In this document: in pieces, positions 40,111-52,084 of the stretch | Position numbering within the stretch: the stretch's first letter is position 1 | Layout of the letters: each line of letters starts with the position of its first letter | Source: Stramonita haemastoma | Lineage: Eukaryota > Mollusca > Gastropoda > Neogastropoda > Muricidae | Length of the DNA: 64,000 nucleotides | Direction of reading: 5' to 3' | NCBI GenBank assembly: GCA_030674155.1 | Contig: CM060342.1 | Coordinates: 8,351,975-8,415,974 of the forward strand | Notes under the pieces: model-generated | What the model saw: the letters and a program-made list of their open reading frames with translations, nothing else | Databases searched by the model: none | Told to the model about the DNA's origin: nothing | Translations under genes and position numbers: made by a program

Positions 40111-40149
40111 TAAATTACCACAAGTGCACAGTGGTTTTAGTCGGTGATA

Positions 40150-40268
40150 TACTTTATAGCTGAGGGAGAGGAAATGGGCGCCACCCATGCCGGCTCCTAG
40201 AGAAGCTGAGATCTCTTTGACGCCTCGCTCCCCTATGACCGCATAGGTTTTGAGACACCTTGGCCTCT
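40150..40268 (+). mobile_element. SINE-C 3' fragment
   Basis: GGGAGAGGAAATGGGCGCCACC through TTGAGACACCTTGG, immediately after the 62-bp tandem array. Confidence 0.7.
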
Positions 40269-40589
40269 TATAGAAAGCCAAGTATCAGTGTGCTGTACAG
40301 GCATGGGAGTGGCACAAGGGGCTGTAGGGGAGTGTACAGGCTGACAGAAGGCTAGGGGCCAGGGAACACCTAGACACTGGGGGTGAAGGCTGAAATTAAT
40401 TTGGAGTAATTTTCATGATAATAATAATAATAATTATAATAATAATAATTATGACAATAATGTATGGTATTAAAATATGTAGCGCTGAATCTTGTAAAGC
40501 AAACAAATCAAAGCGCTTTTTAAGGTCTTTCAGGGCCTTTCCTGGCAGGTCATTTAGTATGTAGTGTAGAAAAAAAAAAAAAACTTATT

Positions 40590-41160
40590 TTTAACTTCTT
40601 TGCCGTACTGCAGTGCCTTTAATTATTTTTTTTCCCTAAAGGTAATTCTTCATCAGTTTTTGTAAGAGGCGTATAAAAAAAAATATAAAAAAAAGATCCG
40701 TATGAATGAGGTTGATACAGTTTGAACAGAAAATTTACGTTTATTTTTCACTTCTTTGCAGTGCTGTTAAAAAAATCTTTTTTTTTCTTTAAGGTCATTC
40801 TTCAACAATTTTTGTGTGTGCATGCAATATCTACAGATCTATGTGAATGAGGTTGATACAGTTTGAACATAAATGTATGTTTATTTTTCACTTCTTTGCA
40901 GTGCTGTAAAAAAAAATCTTTCTTTTTATTATATTTAATGTTATATTTCAACAATTTTTGTGTGTGCATGTAATATTTACAGATCTATATGAATGAGGTT
41001 GACGCAGTTTGAACAGAAAATGTGTTTTTATTTTTCACTTCTTTGCAGTGCTGTCAAAAAAAAATCTTTTTTTTTATATATTTAATGTTATTCTTCAACA
41101 ATTATTGTGTGTGCATGTAATATTTTACAGATGCATACGAAAGAAGTTGATACAGTTTGA
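40590..41160 (+). repeat. 125-145 bp tandem repeat, about 4 units
   Basis: Each unit has TTATTTTTCACTTCTTTGCAG, CAACAATTTTTGTGTGTGC and GAATGAGGTTGATACAGTTTG. Confidence 0.87.
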
Positions 41161-41994
41161 AATATGAACAGAAAACATAACATTTTTGTTACCCTTAAAT
41201 TTTTTTTTTTTTATAAAGCCATCTTCTTGAAAAATCTATGCAAGAGCATGTGTATGTGGCATTAAAGGGGATTTTTTGTAAATTCATGGTCAGAAGAGTT
41301 GCAAAAAAGTGATAATTGTATATTTTATGCTGTTACAAAAATGTTTTTTAAAAGAGAAATTTTTTACTTTTTTTTTTCTTTGTGCTAGTCAAATTTTTCA
41401 CGTTCATATGTAATCTATTTTATTTGATTTGATTGTACAGTGCGGTGAGCCCATGTTTTTGGGAATTTGCGCTATATAAGCCTCCATTTATTATATTATT
41501 ATATCATTGAGTTGCTGTGTCACAATTATGATTTTGATAATTTTTAGATTCAGGTTGGTTGTTTATGAATCATTCTTTGCCAACTGAAACGGGAAGTGTG
41601 AACGGTATTCAACATGAAATTTGTCTTTGTAAACAATGTAACATGAATTTGATAGGCGATAATTTTCACCTTATGATGGAATGAAATTTCTAAGTTTTCT
41701 GAGCTTTGAAAGAATGGTTTTTCTTCAGAAATACTTGTATCCAAGATCTATGTTATGTCTTTTGATATAAAAAATGTTACAACAGCAAATTTATAGTCAA
41801 GAGTAAAGTTGCATAAAGTTATGTCATGGTTGACCACATGTCTACTTTTGTTACATACAGTGAGTGTTGTTAAAAGTTTTTTTTTGTTATTGCAAATTGT
41901 ATGTATTACAGTTGATTTTGTTATGTGAAATCCCCCATCCATGTCCCAGTAATGGTTGAAAAGACTAATAAAATCTGGAAACTTGAAACCTTGT

Positions 41995-42007
41995 GTTTGT
42001 GAACACA

Positions 42008-42043
<36 letters not shown>

Positions 42044-42064
42044 CAGTGTATGTGTGTGTACTCT

Positions 42065-42106
<42 letters not shown>

Positions 42107-42112
42107 AGAGAT
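41995..42112 (+). repeat. GT and GA microsatellites
   Basis: Begin about 40 bases beyond the AATAAA at 41967, a plausible end of gene 1. Confidence 0.93.
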
Positions 42113-42114
42113 GA

Positions 42115-43069
42115 AATGGGGGAAAATGCACAGCTCTGGGATTTACAATGACAACCAAACCACACACACTTGACCGAAGAACACGAGCTAGGCCTACGGG
42201 AGAGATACATCAAAGGTCAAAGGTTAAACTCTGACCGGAAGTGGTAACAGCGCCCCCTATACCAAAAAGGAGTTGTCTCCCCTTCGTCCAATTACCTCCC
42301 TTTTTTTTCAGCTCCCAGTTCGTTTTTCTTCCTTTTTTTTTGCAAATTGATGGGAACAAAAAAAAATTTTTTCAACAATTTCTAAAAACTAACAGGCTGG
42401 GGGCCTGCATATGGCTCTCTAGAATACGTTTTCACCAAAATTAGGAGTAAAAAGTTTGAAATAAGCCTAAAAATTGATGTTTTATTTTGAAATTTAGCAA
42501 TACACACCCGCCCCCCACCCCAGGGCCTGAATTAGCTGACGCAGGCTCTACAAATTTCCCCACCCACCACCGTCGGTATGTTCTTTATATAGACTGCAGA
42601 AATATAACGACAACAGCTCACCTTCACAGCCAACCAATCAAAAAATAGCTGGGCATTTGCTGCTGACTACGTGTGCACGGACTTCACTAGGTTCATGGGC
42701 TTGCCAAGTTCACATTCTCCACACTTTAAAAAAAAAAAAAAAGGTAAACTAAAAATAAACTTAAAAAAAACACGAGCCTTCCCACGATTACAAGCTCAAA
42801 ACAGAACTCTGCGAAAGACACGCAACAGTCAATCTTTCTTTATTAGTTGATCATCTTTTTATTCCCCAAGGGTTACAGATTAAGTTATCATTTATTTTCT
42901 TTTATTTTTTTAAATTAAAACAAACACGGAAAAAATAATCGTTTCCATCAGAATTACTTGAAATAGTATGCTTTCATCAAACTCTTAACAATTAGAAGCT
43001 AGCTGGTTTTAAACACGTTTAAGTTCGAAAAGAACCAAAACAAAACAACAATACATAACTTTGAGCAAC

Positions 43070-43070
<1 letters not shown>
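42115..43070. other. intergenic DNA without recognised features
   Basis: No coding signal or repeat family recognised in this stretch; a poly-A run is at 42727. Confidence 0.4.

Positions 43071-43072
<2 letters not shown>

Positions 43073-43153
<81 letters not shown>
43073..43153 (+). repeat. (CT)n microsatellite
   Basis: 40 units, abutting the head of a SINE-E. Confidence 0.97.
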
Positions 43154-43154
<1 letters not shown>

Positions 43155-43156
43155 GA

Positions 43157-43525
43157 TGGACGCTATAGCCCAGTGGTTCTGACCGTTCGAATCTAATCCC
43201 AGAAGTCGTTGGTTCGAATCCCAGCGGCTCTGGCGAATCAAGGGTGGGAATTTTTTTTTTACCATCTCTCAGATTAACTTCAACTGCAGACCTGCCCGTG
43301 CCTTGATTCCCTTCGTGTATGTTTACATGTACACATGCACAAGACCAAATATACACGTTATAGATCATATCTCGTCATTCATTTCTGGGTTCTGTGGGTT
43401 ACGGAAACACGAACATACCCAGCATACATCCCCGAAGTTAGAATGCGGCTACCTTCATGGTCGCCGAAAACGGTCGCATACGCAAAAATCTCGCCTTAGG
43501 TGAACCTCGGAACTGTAGCCGACGA
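43157..43525 (+). mobile_element. SINE-E copy, full length
   Basis: Head CGCTATAGCCCAGTGGTTC ... GGTTCGAATCCCAG, body and complete alternative tail to GAACTGTAGCCGACGAG, then poly-G. Confidence 0.8.
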
Positions 43526-43526
43526 G

Positions 43527-43528
<2 letters not shown>

Positions 43529-43561
<33 letters not shown>
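43529..43561 (+). repeat. poly-G tract, about 33 bases
   Basis: Lies at the end of the SINE-E tail; a second T/G run is at 43584-43607. Confidence 0.95.
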
Positions 43562-43701
43562 GATGCATAACTTTATTATCACTTTTTTTTTTTTTTTGGG
43601 GGGGGGGGAGATGACATATTCAACGTTTGGTTCACCAATGATGAGATTTTTGCGTATACGATCGTCCCCTCCAACCATTTAGGTAGCCGCATTCCGACTT
43701 C

Positions 43702-43996
43702 AGCCGCCGCTGTTGTCTAGTGGTTAGGGCGTTGGACTCGTAATCTAAAGGTTGCGGGTTCGATCCCAGCTTTCCGCTATGGCGTTGTGCCCTTGGAAAA
43801 GGCACTTTACGGCTATTTTCTCACCCCACCCAGGTGTAAAAGGGGGTACCAACCTTGTGTTGGGGGTTAACCCTGCGATAGACTGGCGTCTTATCCAGGG
43901 GGGAGTCTATGACTCTCAGTCGCTTAACGCCACAGAAACCGGGATAAGCACCGGCCTGATGAGCCTTAGGCTCGGGACAGACTTTAACTAACTTAA
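43702..43996 (+). mobile_element. SINE-B copy with intact target-site duplication
   Basis: A 12-bp duplication, CATTCCGACTTC, flanks it (43690-43701 and 43997-44008). The target is the alternative tail of an older SINE-A. Confidence 0.9.
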
Positions 43997-44008
43997 CATT
44001 CCGACTTC

Positions 44009-44300
44009 GGGGATGGTGTCTAAACACGACACCTGTGTGCATGCAGCTTTTGAAAGTGTTGTCTTCCATTCCTACAAGCGCGCACGCAATGGCCTACTCC
44101 TCCGAAAGGCGGAACGTACTTTTAACATGTGCGCAAGATGTTCTGCGTGCATTCGCAATCCACAGGACCTTAATTTACAGCCACATCCGTAAGGCTTGGA
44201 CATTCAGTTCGATTTCCTCATGAATCAAACTGAGAAGAAAAGGGCAAAGCTGGAATCGAACCCAGAACCTCATCGTTTACTTGTTAGGCACACTTGTGAA
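44009..44300 (-). mobile_element. SINE-A body with another tRNA-like head
   Basis: Runs from CGGGGATGGTGTCTAAACACG through CATGTGCGCAAGATGTTCTG, then a head CAAAGCTGGAATCGAACCC ... CTTAACCGCCC (reverse complement has A/B-box-like words). It was split from its tail by the SINE-B at 43702. Confidence 0.7.
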
Positions 44301-44394
44301 TGTCTTAACCGCCCTGTGAAAATGCTGGCAACATAATCCATTCATTACACAGTGAATATAATAATTCAAACATATAAATCAGGCGAAAACTGCA

Positions 44395-44520
44395 CATTTC
44401 CCCATGGCAAAATTTACAAAACCGCATACACAAGGGGACTGGATGTAAAAAATATATAAAAAAAGCACACGCGTACTTATTCCATTATCCTCGAAATATG
44501 AGAATAAATTAATAACTAAA
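44395..44520 (+). mobile_element. SINE-A 3' fragment
   Basis: AAATTTACAAAACCGCATACAC to CCTCGAAATATGAGAATAAAT. Confidence 0.65.
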
Positions 44521-44728
44521 TAAAAGAAATTCTGAAGAAGCCCAAAGCGCTACGATACAACAATTGACAATACATCATAGTATGTCATATAAAATATACA
44601 AAGAAAAAAATACAGATTATGGATTAGACCATTAAAAAAAAAAAAAAAAAAGACAATGGGCAAAACAGGAAAAGAACAAGAAATCAAAATTATGTTTAAA
44701 TCAAGTACATGGACAATCAATAACGCAT

Positions 44729-45030
<302 letters not shown>

Positions 45031-45059
45031 CCATGCCAACAAGGCAAGGCAAGGCAAGG

Positions 45060-45128
45060 CAAATTCTTTTATTCGAAGATAATAGATAAGCACTCGTGTG
45101 CTTTTTTACATCCAGTCCCCGCCCTTTT
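45060..45128 (-). mobile_element. SINE-A 3' fragment
   Basis: TTCTTTTATTCGAAGATAATAG to CATCCAGTCCCCG, just after the AAC/CAC/CA simple-repeat block. Confidence 0.6.
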
Positions 45129-45627
45129 CAGGGATACATCAAAGATAAAAATAAATCTCTAACTGCGCAACAGCAAAATAATGATCCAAATACCAAGAAC
45201 AAGAACAAGAAACCATTCCAAGTATCAAACAGCATGCAAAAAATAGGACAGAGATACAATACGGAACAAAGGAAACAACAAAGGAAATGGAGTAATCTAT
45301 AGCATGAAACAAACGCAGTGGTACCACCCGTAAAGATCTATGTATACTAGTCAACGGTTTTTCATAATTTCTTTGAATGAGAAACTGTATAACTTTGGAA
45401 ACGAAAGCTTCTCTTCTTGAAATTAAACAAAATTTATGGAACTTGAAAACGTTGTGGATTTTTATGATAGTATTTTGGGAATTATTTGTTTCTTAACTGC
45501 ACACAGAAATTGGGTTTGAATATAAATGATAAATCACGGGGCATTTTTTTTTATTCCACTAATTCTAAATAAAACACTACGCTTGGGATCGAGCCAGCAC
45601 TGAGGCGCCTGTTCGAAATATCGTGTT

Positions 45628-45852
45628 CAGACATCGTCCCTGGAAAGTCGGAATGCGGCTACCTTAATGATGGGCTGCATACACGCGGGGACTGGATGGA
45701 AAAAAAGCACATGAGTGCTTATTCCATTATCCTCGATATAAAAGAATAAATAAAAGAATAAAATAACATAAAATAAAAATGGGCAAAAAAACGGTTGCAT
45801 ATGCAAAATCTCACCATCGGTGAACTTTGGAGCTCTAGCTGAGGAACACTCC
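45628..45852 (+). mobile_element. alternative tail interrupted by a SINE-A 3' end
   Basis: CATCGTCCCTGGAAAGTCGG ... TGATGGGC is split from GGGCAAAAAAACGGTTGCATATG by a CATACACGCGGGGACTGG ... AAAGAATAAAAT insert with a GGGC junction word on both sides. Confidence 0.6.
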
Positions 45853-45904
45853 AAAGTTATTCAATCTGTCTTCTTCTTCTTCTTCTTCTTCTTCAGATAA
45901 TGAT

Positions 45905-46000
45905 GATGATGACATTTACAAAACTGCATACACACGAGGACTGGATGAAAAAAAGCACAAGGGTGCTTATTCCATTATCCTCGATATAAAAGAATAAATC
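45905..46000 (+). mobile_element. SINE-A 3' fragment
   Basis: GACATTTACAAAACTGCATAC through ATATAAAAGAATAAATCAAATC. Confidence 0.65.
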
Positions 46001-46014
46001 AAATCAAATCAAAT

Positions 46015-46140
46015 CTTCCTCGAACGCTCAAACAGCAACTACCGATGTCCGTCACATGAGCGAAAAAGCGTTGCGCTGCCAGGTGCTAAGTGCCTGACAA
46101 GTCAGTCAGGCCCAGCCCATCCGACTCCGGCAATCCAGTC
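46015..46140 (+). repeat. microsatellite-associated repeat, copy 3
   Basis: CTTCCTCGAACGCTCAAACAGC to CCATCCGACTCCGGC, preceded by CAAAT pentamer repeats. Confidence 0.7.
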
Positions 46141-46224
46141 TTGCTGTTTATAGTCCCGCCGACCACGGTGGCTATATCGGGGATGTCACATTGTCATTTT
46201 TTTTTTCAATCTTAGATTTAAATT

Positions 46225-47818
46225 ATGCAACTATATAAGCCTACAGATTAAAGCGGGGTTTAAAATCAACTCTACTCTAGTTCCTTGTATCAACACCCTG
46301 GCCAAGCATTTGGATAAACACAGGACGGGCACAGCGTTGCGTGAAGAAACACACCAACGACACATAAAATGAAATAAAACCAGAACCAGATACTTTAAAA
46401 CCAACCTTGCTCTTTGTGACCATGGCATCTTCACCCACACCAGACGGGAAAGGCCGGCTTCTCTCTGGAAGTTGTAAATGTCTGGTGGTAGAACATCCCG
46501 AGAAAGGTTCTTTAAGGAGTCTGCAGTAAAATGCTTGTGCCTAATATCCTGGACATCTCGACACTCCAGAAGCACATACTTGATGGTTACCCCCACAAGT
46601 CACGCACCATGGGGTTCCCTCGCCGTTGAGCAAATAAATGTGAGCAATCATGTGAGAGTGGTTCGTATGTATCCTGGTGAGCACTGTTTCTTACCTTCTG
46701 TTTTTGGTACACACATGGAGTCTGACTTCTTTCAGGTGATGGGCGAACCTGAAAGAGTGTGTTGTCTGTCTGAGTGATCCATTCCTCTTGCCAGAGAAAC
46801 TACCCGCGCTTTCAGGTTTCAGATCTGTGTATAGCACGGTAGATCCAGAGATCTCCTTCCCCGTGGCACGCCTGGCGAGTCGGTCAATTCGTTTCGTTGC
46901 CCCCGAATGCCCATCTGCCCTGGGGTCCACACCAAAACAATATCACAATCATCTTGTCTCCGAGAGGTACACAGATCGTCAAACTCTTGAAGCTTGGAGC
47001 AGCGGCCTCCAGAGATGAGAGCGAATCCGCACAGACCAAAAAAACTTTCTCTCCAGGTTGCTGAATCCGTTTTAGGTACAAAACAAGAGCGCTAAGTTCG
47101 GCAGTGTATACCGAGGCATCCGAAGGCAGGTGCTCAGAAAGCGCCGACTCCTTGACGGTGGGACAATAGGCCACCCCCTCTCAGACTTGGATCTGCCAGT
47201 GAAAGAGCTTGTGTAGGACGGATAAGACTGACAAGAATTCTTGGATAAATTCCTTGTAAACCGTCGAAACAGTGACATCCTTATGAGTGGCAAGAGCAAA
47301 TCTAACAACCGTGGTTTCCACCATCCACATAGCATCTTAGGGAACTTGGGGAAGTCGCAGATAGCACTCAAATCAATGCCCGCCCCTTGAAGATGGGGAA
47401 GGATCCGAATGCCCAGAGGCAGAGGGATATTTCTCAAACTTGGCCTAAAACCGGGGTTGAGAACAATCATAAGCAGGGTCATTGTACTCCGAATACAGTT
47501 TCATGTGGTAGTTCAGAGTCAGCTTCAGACGGCAATTCTTTAAAGACGGTTCTCCCACTTCTTCACAAAGACTATATAAACAGGGGTAGGCCTAGTCTGG
47601 AATGCTCCCAAACAGATTTTGAGTCCCAGATGGTGAATAAGGTCCACAGATTTCAGGTACAAAGGCAGCCACAGTCCAACTTGGGGTGCACAAGCGCTCT
47701 GTGGAGCAGCAGCAGCCATTGTCTGTCGGTCAGCTTCCTTGTCAGAATGGGCGATCCCCCGTGGAAGGTTAGCCTATCAGGGCTTTGACAGAACGTTCTC
47801 TGGTGTTGACTGTGGATC
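46225..47818 (-). mobile_element. I-like LINE, 3' part with RNase H remnant
   Basis: In minus-strand order: an RT thumb-like region (HRALVHPKLDCGC, SVDLIHHLGLKICLGAF) ends near 47590; a degenerate linker follows; an RNase H-like segment (VYTAELSALVLYLKRI, VCADSLSSLEA) lies at about 47130-46960; the terminus (YVLLECRDVQDIRHKHF, LPPDIYNFQREAGL) is at about 46580-46440. Frameshifts and stops divide it. This order of RT, RNase H and a CP-type end matches I/Jockey-group LINEs. A CA microsatellite marks its truncated 5' side. Confidence 0.8.
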
Positions 47819-47819
47819 T

Positions 47820-47864
47820 ACACACACACACACACACACGCACACACGCACACACGCACGCACG

Positions 47865-47938
<74 letters not shown>
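47820..47938 (+). repeat. (AC)n microsatellite
   Basis: At the 5'-truncated end of the I-like LINE. Confidence 0.97.
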
Positions 47939-47941
<3 letters not shown>

Positions 47942-48129
47942 TAGATAATTAATTTTCCTGTGGAATTTCGGCCCAAGCCAAAAGTTGTGTCTACGTAAGG
48001 GTACCAAAGCCTGAAGTAATATGCTATATAATAAAATGTTAATGAATATGTTGAGATGGTTTTCAACCATGACAACCTCTTAGCATATTAACAACTTGAA
48101 CTCTTCCCTGCTCCCCTCCCCCCCCCCCC

Positions 48130-48545
48130 CTCCACCCCCGTTCCTGGGCTAGAGCTTCAAGGTTCACCTATGATGAGATATTTTAGTACACAACTGTTTT
48201 TTTCCCACCATGAAGGTAGCTGCATTCTGACTTAGGGGATGTATGTTAGGTTTGTTCATGTTTTCGTAACCTACCGAACGCTGACATGAGTTACAGGATC
48301 TTTAAAGTGCATATTTTATCTTCTCTATGTGTATAAATACGAAGGGAGTTAAGGCACTGGCAGGTCTACACTTGAAGTTGACCTGGGAGATCATAAAAAT
48401 CACCCCCCCCCCCCCCCCCCTTTTAAAAAAAAAAAATCCCCACCTTTATTCACCAGACGCTGCCAAGATTCAAACCAGCGACTTTATGAACCCAAGGGAT
48501 TGAAGTCGAACGCCTTAACCACTCGGCCACAGCAGTGGGTCACTC
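48130..48545 (-). mobile_element. SINE-E copy, full length
   Basis: Tail first (CTGGGCTAGAGCTTCAAGG), body CTTCTCTATGTGTATAAATACG, head ending TTAACCACTCGGCCACAGC. It contains a poly-C and a poly-A run. Confidence 0.78.
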
Positions 48546-49201
48546 TTCTTTTAAAGTGGAAATGAATTCCCTGAGGGGGTACTTGAACAGTCATAGTAGT
48601 CACACAAACTTCTCATGGAGTGTACTTTCAATCTCACAGCGATTCCCAAAGATTACACAACCACCACCACCACCACCACTACCACCACCACCACTGGTTC
48701 CCACTCCTTAAGCTTGCTCTAACATCTCTCAATAAATCCACCTTACTTTAGGAAGAATAGCAAGGTATAGCTGTTGGTCGCATGCGCAAAATCTCATTAC
48801 TGGTGAACCTAAGAGCTCCAGCCAAGGAACAAAAACAAACAGCCACCAGCCCCCCCCCCCCCCCCTCCACAAGTCCAGACCATCAACCATACCTGGCCTA
48901 CTCTTCTTTATGAGGTTCACCAATGGTGAGATTTTGTGTATGAGCCCCCCCCCCCCCTTTAAATTTTTTTAAATTTTTAAATTTTTTTTTTTTACTCACC
49001 GTTAAGCAGAGCATAGAATTGGCAGAGAGAAAAAAAGGAGAAAACTAAGCCGGGGTCCAGGGGCCGCTTAGGTCCCGGTGGGGTGCAGGGGCAAAGCCCT
49101 GCTGGGGGGTTCAGGGGGGCAAAGCCCCCCGGCCGAAAACGATTTTTAGCATTTTAAAGGCAATTTGGAGGCCTCTCCAGGCACCATTTTGTGCAATGTG
49201 G

Positions 49202-49203
<2 letters not shown>

Positions 49204-49250
<47 letters not shown>

Positions 49251-49398
49251 TGACTGGGAGAGTGAGATTGAGAGAGACAGAGAGAGACAGACTCAGACCT
49301 TAAGACCTTTCATAAAGAGCCACCAGAGTTATGTCAAACTTGTATTAAAAAGATTCTGGGTAGCAGTAGCACAAGTAGTAGGCTATGATGGTTAATGG

Positions 49399-49485
<87 letters not shown>
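49204..49485 (+). repeat. GT and GA microsatellites inside the TIR transposon
   Basis: (GT)n at 49204-49243 and (GA)n at 49404-49485. Confidence 0.95.
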
Positions 49486-49487
<2 letters not shown>

Positions 49488-49489
49488 AA

Positions 49490-49725
49490 AACAATTATTT
49501 TATTCTTTTATATCGAGGATAATGGAATAAGCACTCATGTGCTTTTTTTCATCCAGTCCCCGTGTGTACGCAGTTTTTGTAAATATTGTCATCTGTTTCC
49601 ACCGGCACACAATAGCCTACTCTTACGAAAAGCGCAACAGGATTTAACGTTTGCGCAAGATGTTCCGCGTGCGTGCGTTCGCACATGGGGCCTCGGTTTA
49701 CAGTTTCATCCGACTTTTGGGGAGA
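49490..49725 (-). mobile_element. SINE-A nested in the TIR transposon
   Basis: The 3' two thirds follow a GA microsatellite and end at CATCCGACTTTTGGGG. Because it interrupts the transposon it is younger than that insertion. Confidence 0.78.
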
Positions 49726-49897
49726 GTGGGAGTCGGGGAGAGAGAGAGAGTGGTTGAGAGAAATGAGGACAAACATCCAGCAACTAGAGCTAATTGCTGA
49801 ATTAATTTTATATTTAAAAAAAAAAGGGGGGGGAGGGGGGGTATGTAGTGATGCCTATTGTATGTCTGCTTGTTTGTATGTACACTTGTTCTGTTTC

Positions 49898-50260
49898 TCA
49901 TTTTTTGAATAAGCTGGATAATGTTGCTTGTTTCATCAACAATGTTTTCTTCGTTGCTTGGATGTACTGAGTGATGTCCTCAGCAGTATTTTTCTCAGTG
50001 TCACCGTCAGTCTCAGGAGTGCATTGTACAAGCGATTCATGTTCATGCAATTCATGCTCCTCTCTTACTCTTTTTGTCTCACTCTGCAGACTTTCTGTTG
50101 CCATTCTCTTTGCCAATCCGCACATTTCGATCCCCAACCTCGACTTCACCATCCACCCACTCCCATTTCCATGCATTTTTGCATCCTCTGTCGTCATAAG
50201 CACGAGTCCGATCCACGATCGTCCTCCTGCATGTGCTAGCCATTTTGAAATTTTGCACAC
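49898..50260 (-). pseudogene. 120-codon ORF inside the TIR transposon
   Basis: Acidic, Glu/Thr-rich and ending MKQATLSSLFKK before TGA. The QATLSSLF end resembles a PCNA-binding (PIP-like) motif of the kind seen near the N-terminus of some hAT transposases, so this may be the first part of a truncated transposase. No DDE or dimerisation domain remains. Confidence 0.45.
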
Positions 50261-50456
50261 GGCCCGCTATAGGCTTTAGCTACCGAGTTAAGTGAGTGAG
50301 AACTGAACCCTTTGACGACACTCGCACCATTTGAGAATATCATCTAGTTTCGTTTTTTTTTTCCCCAGAATTTTTTTCCGAGGAAACTTTTCTTCCATCG
50401 GAAATGTCCTAAAAAAAATCGAAAATTCGCGAAAACGCGGAGAATTCTATGCTCTG

Positions 50457-50770
50457 AAAGGTAGCCGCATTATCGACTTGGATGTTGTTTAAAACACTTG
50501 TGTACATGCACTTTTAAAATCTCTGTTCTTGCTGGCATGAAATGGCCTAGTCTTCTGAAAGCCAGAACGTGTTTATATAAAGCGTGTGTATACAATGTTC
50601 TATATGCGCCGGGGCCTCGGTTTGTAGTCTCATCAGGTCTGTTGGTGGAGTGGAGTCCGTACTGATGTTAACTCTGGAGTAATATTTCCTAAAACAGGAG
50701 CCTTCAGCGGTGCTTTAATCCCAAACCTTCAGATCACAAGCGCAATGTTCACTCTAACCACTAGGCTAAC
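50457..50770 (-). mobile_element. SINE-A with alternative tail, split by the TIR transposon
   Basis: Continues GGTAGCCGCATTATCGACTT immediately after the right TIR. The other part of the tail (TTCACCAATGGTGAGATTTTG) is at 48905-48945 on the left side. Confidence 0.75.
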
Positions 50771-50814
50771 CCCCCCCACCTCTCTGTGGATGATGCAAGC
50801 ATATCGAGCATACA

Positions 50815-50945
50815 GAGGAAGGTAAAGCAGCGAGGGAGAGGAGATGGGCGCCACCTCAATTATGCTGGCCTCTTGAGAAGCTGAGGTCTCTGACATCTCA
50901 CTCCCCAGCAACTGCATAGGTTATATAGAACACCTCTACCTTTTT
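50815..50945 (+). mobile_element. SINE-C 3' fragment
   Basis: AGGAAGGTAAAGCAGCGAGGG through ATAGAACACCTCTACC. Confidence 0.75.
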
Positions 50946-51590
50946 ACTTGTGTAGTGAACTAACCTTTTTGCTTTAAAACCCCAATGTGTGATGAAATGA
51001 AGTAGTATGAATAATTGTCATCACAAAACTGTGCTGCAACTATTTTGCTCAAATTAATATCCGTCAATCAAATTTCATCTATCATTTTTTTTTTTTTTTT
51101 TAAATGTTGATGGCATCTGTGATGAGTACAAGAGTACTTATTGAGCATTTTTGTAAGCTGCATTATGACAAGCGCTGCTTATCACAAACAGCTTAAAAAA
51201 TTTTTAATATATTTTTTTACATAAGATTTTCAGTTTTTCCATTGTGTAACAAAGGAGTAAAAAATCACAACAGTAGGCCAAAGAGCACTGAAGTGGGAAT
51301 CTTTGCTTTTCCATTTATTGATAGACACGAGTTGCGCATGCATTACTCTCTCTCTCTCTATCATAACCAGCTATAAACCTAGCAATTCAAAATGTGTCAA
51401 TGCCGACTTGATAAAATTTGTAGATAATGCGCACTTTTTGCGACTGAGCAGATCAATTGTTGCTGTAAAAAAAGTCACAGCAATAGACAGATTCTGGCAA
51501 AATAGGGAAAAAAATCCCACTTTTAATTCAGATTTGGGGGGGAGGGAGTTGAATGCTTGCAATTTGATCTACATTTGGGTTGAAACTTTT
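50945..51590. other. AT-rich intergenic DNA
   Basis: No gene or repeat family recognised; short CT run at 51343. Confidence 0.4.
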
Positions 51591-51720
51591 CCATCTAGAC
51601 CTTGAGTGCTAGTCCGGGTGCTAGCCTTTCGGATGAGATGACAAATCGAAGTCCTGTGTGTGCAAGAAGCATTCACTGTATGTAAAGAACCCAGGTAAAA
51701 GTAGTTGTTCTTTGCAAATT
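51590..51720 (+). mobile_element. SINE-D body fragment, diverged
   Basis: TAGACCTTGAGTGCTAGTCC, GCCTTTCGGATGAGATGACAAA and GAACCCAGGTAAAAG. Confidence 0.5.
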
Positions 51721-52084
51721 TTTGCAACTGTCAAGAGATTTGCAATATGACATGATACTGTGAATTCACCAAGAAATACAGTGTAACTTGTCACCAAACA
51801 AGGGACACATGTCCAGAACAGTAGCATTTACATTCAAGTTTTTCAATTATCAGTATAGTAATGTAGTTAATGATTTTTAAATTAAAAAATTTTTTTTTTA
51901 AAGGAGTTTGGAAGGATGGTCAAGATGTTTGCCTGCCAACAAGCAAACCATGACTCCAGGAAAAGGAGTCCAATGTTGGGCAGAGCAATCTGTGGGGATA
52001 ACTAACATTTTTTTAAGTTAAAGGAATCTCTCTCTCTTGTTCCTTTACAGGGTGGGTGTGTAATCCTTGGTCTTCTCCCTTAAA

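Larger units (their letters stand above)
33400..41990 (+). other. probable long 3' UTR / downstream region of the SLC6 gene
   Basis: No further coding exon was recognised. Compared with flanking DNA this stretch is AT-rich and poorer in SINEs, but holds three tandem arrays. AATAAA hexamers occur at about 36989 and at 41967-41972; the latter is followed by a T/G-rich stretch and a GT microsatellite. Transcript extent is inference only. Confidence 0.35.
49007..50456 (-). mobile_element. DNA transposon with 14-bp perfect terminal inverted repeats (hAT-like, degraded)
   Basis: CAGAGCATAGAATT at 49007-49020 is the exact inverse of AATTCTATGCTCTG at 50443-50456. The ends fit the hAT start pattern (YARNG), but no clear 8-bp target duplication is visible. 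Inside are a GC-rich subterminal block (49050-49135) with repeated GGGGCAAAGCCC-type palindromes, GT and GA microsatellites, a nested SINE (49490-49725) and a minus-strand ORF (50260-49898). The right flank is the interior of a SINE tail, so the element inserted into that tail. Confidence 0.7.

Noticed and set aside
46478..47788. Plus-strand ORFs at 46.5-47.8 kb
   Set aside because: Antisense shadows of the minus-strand I-like LINE.
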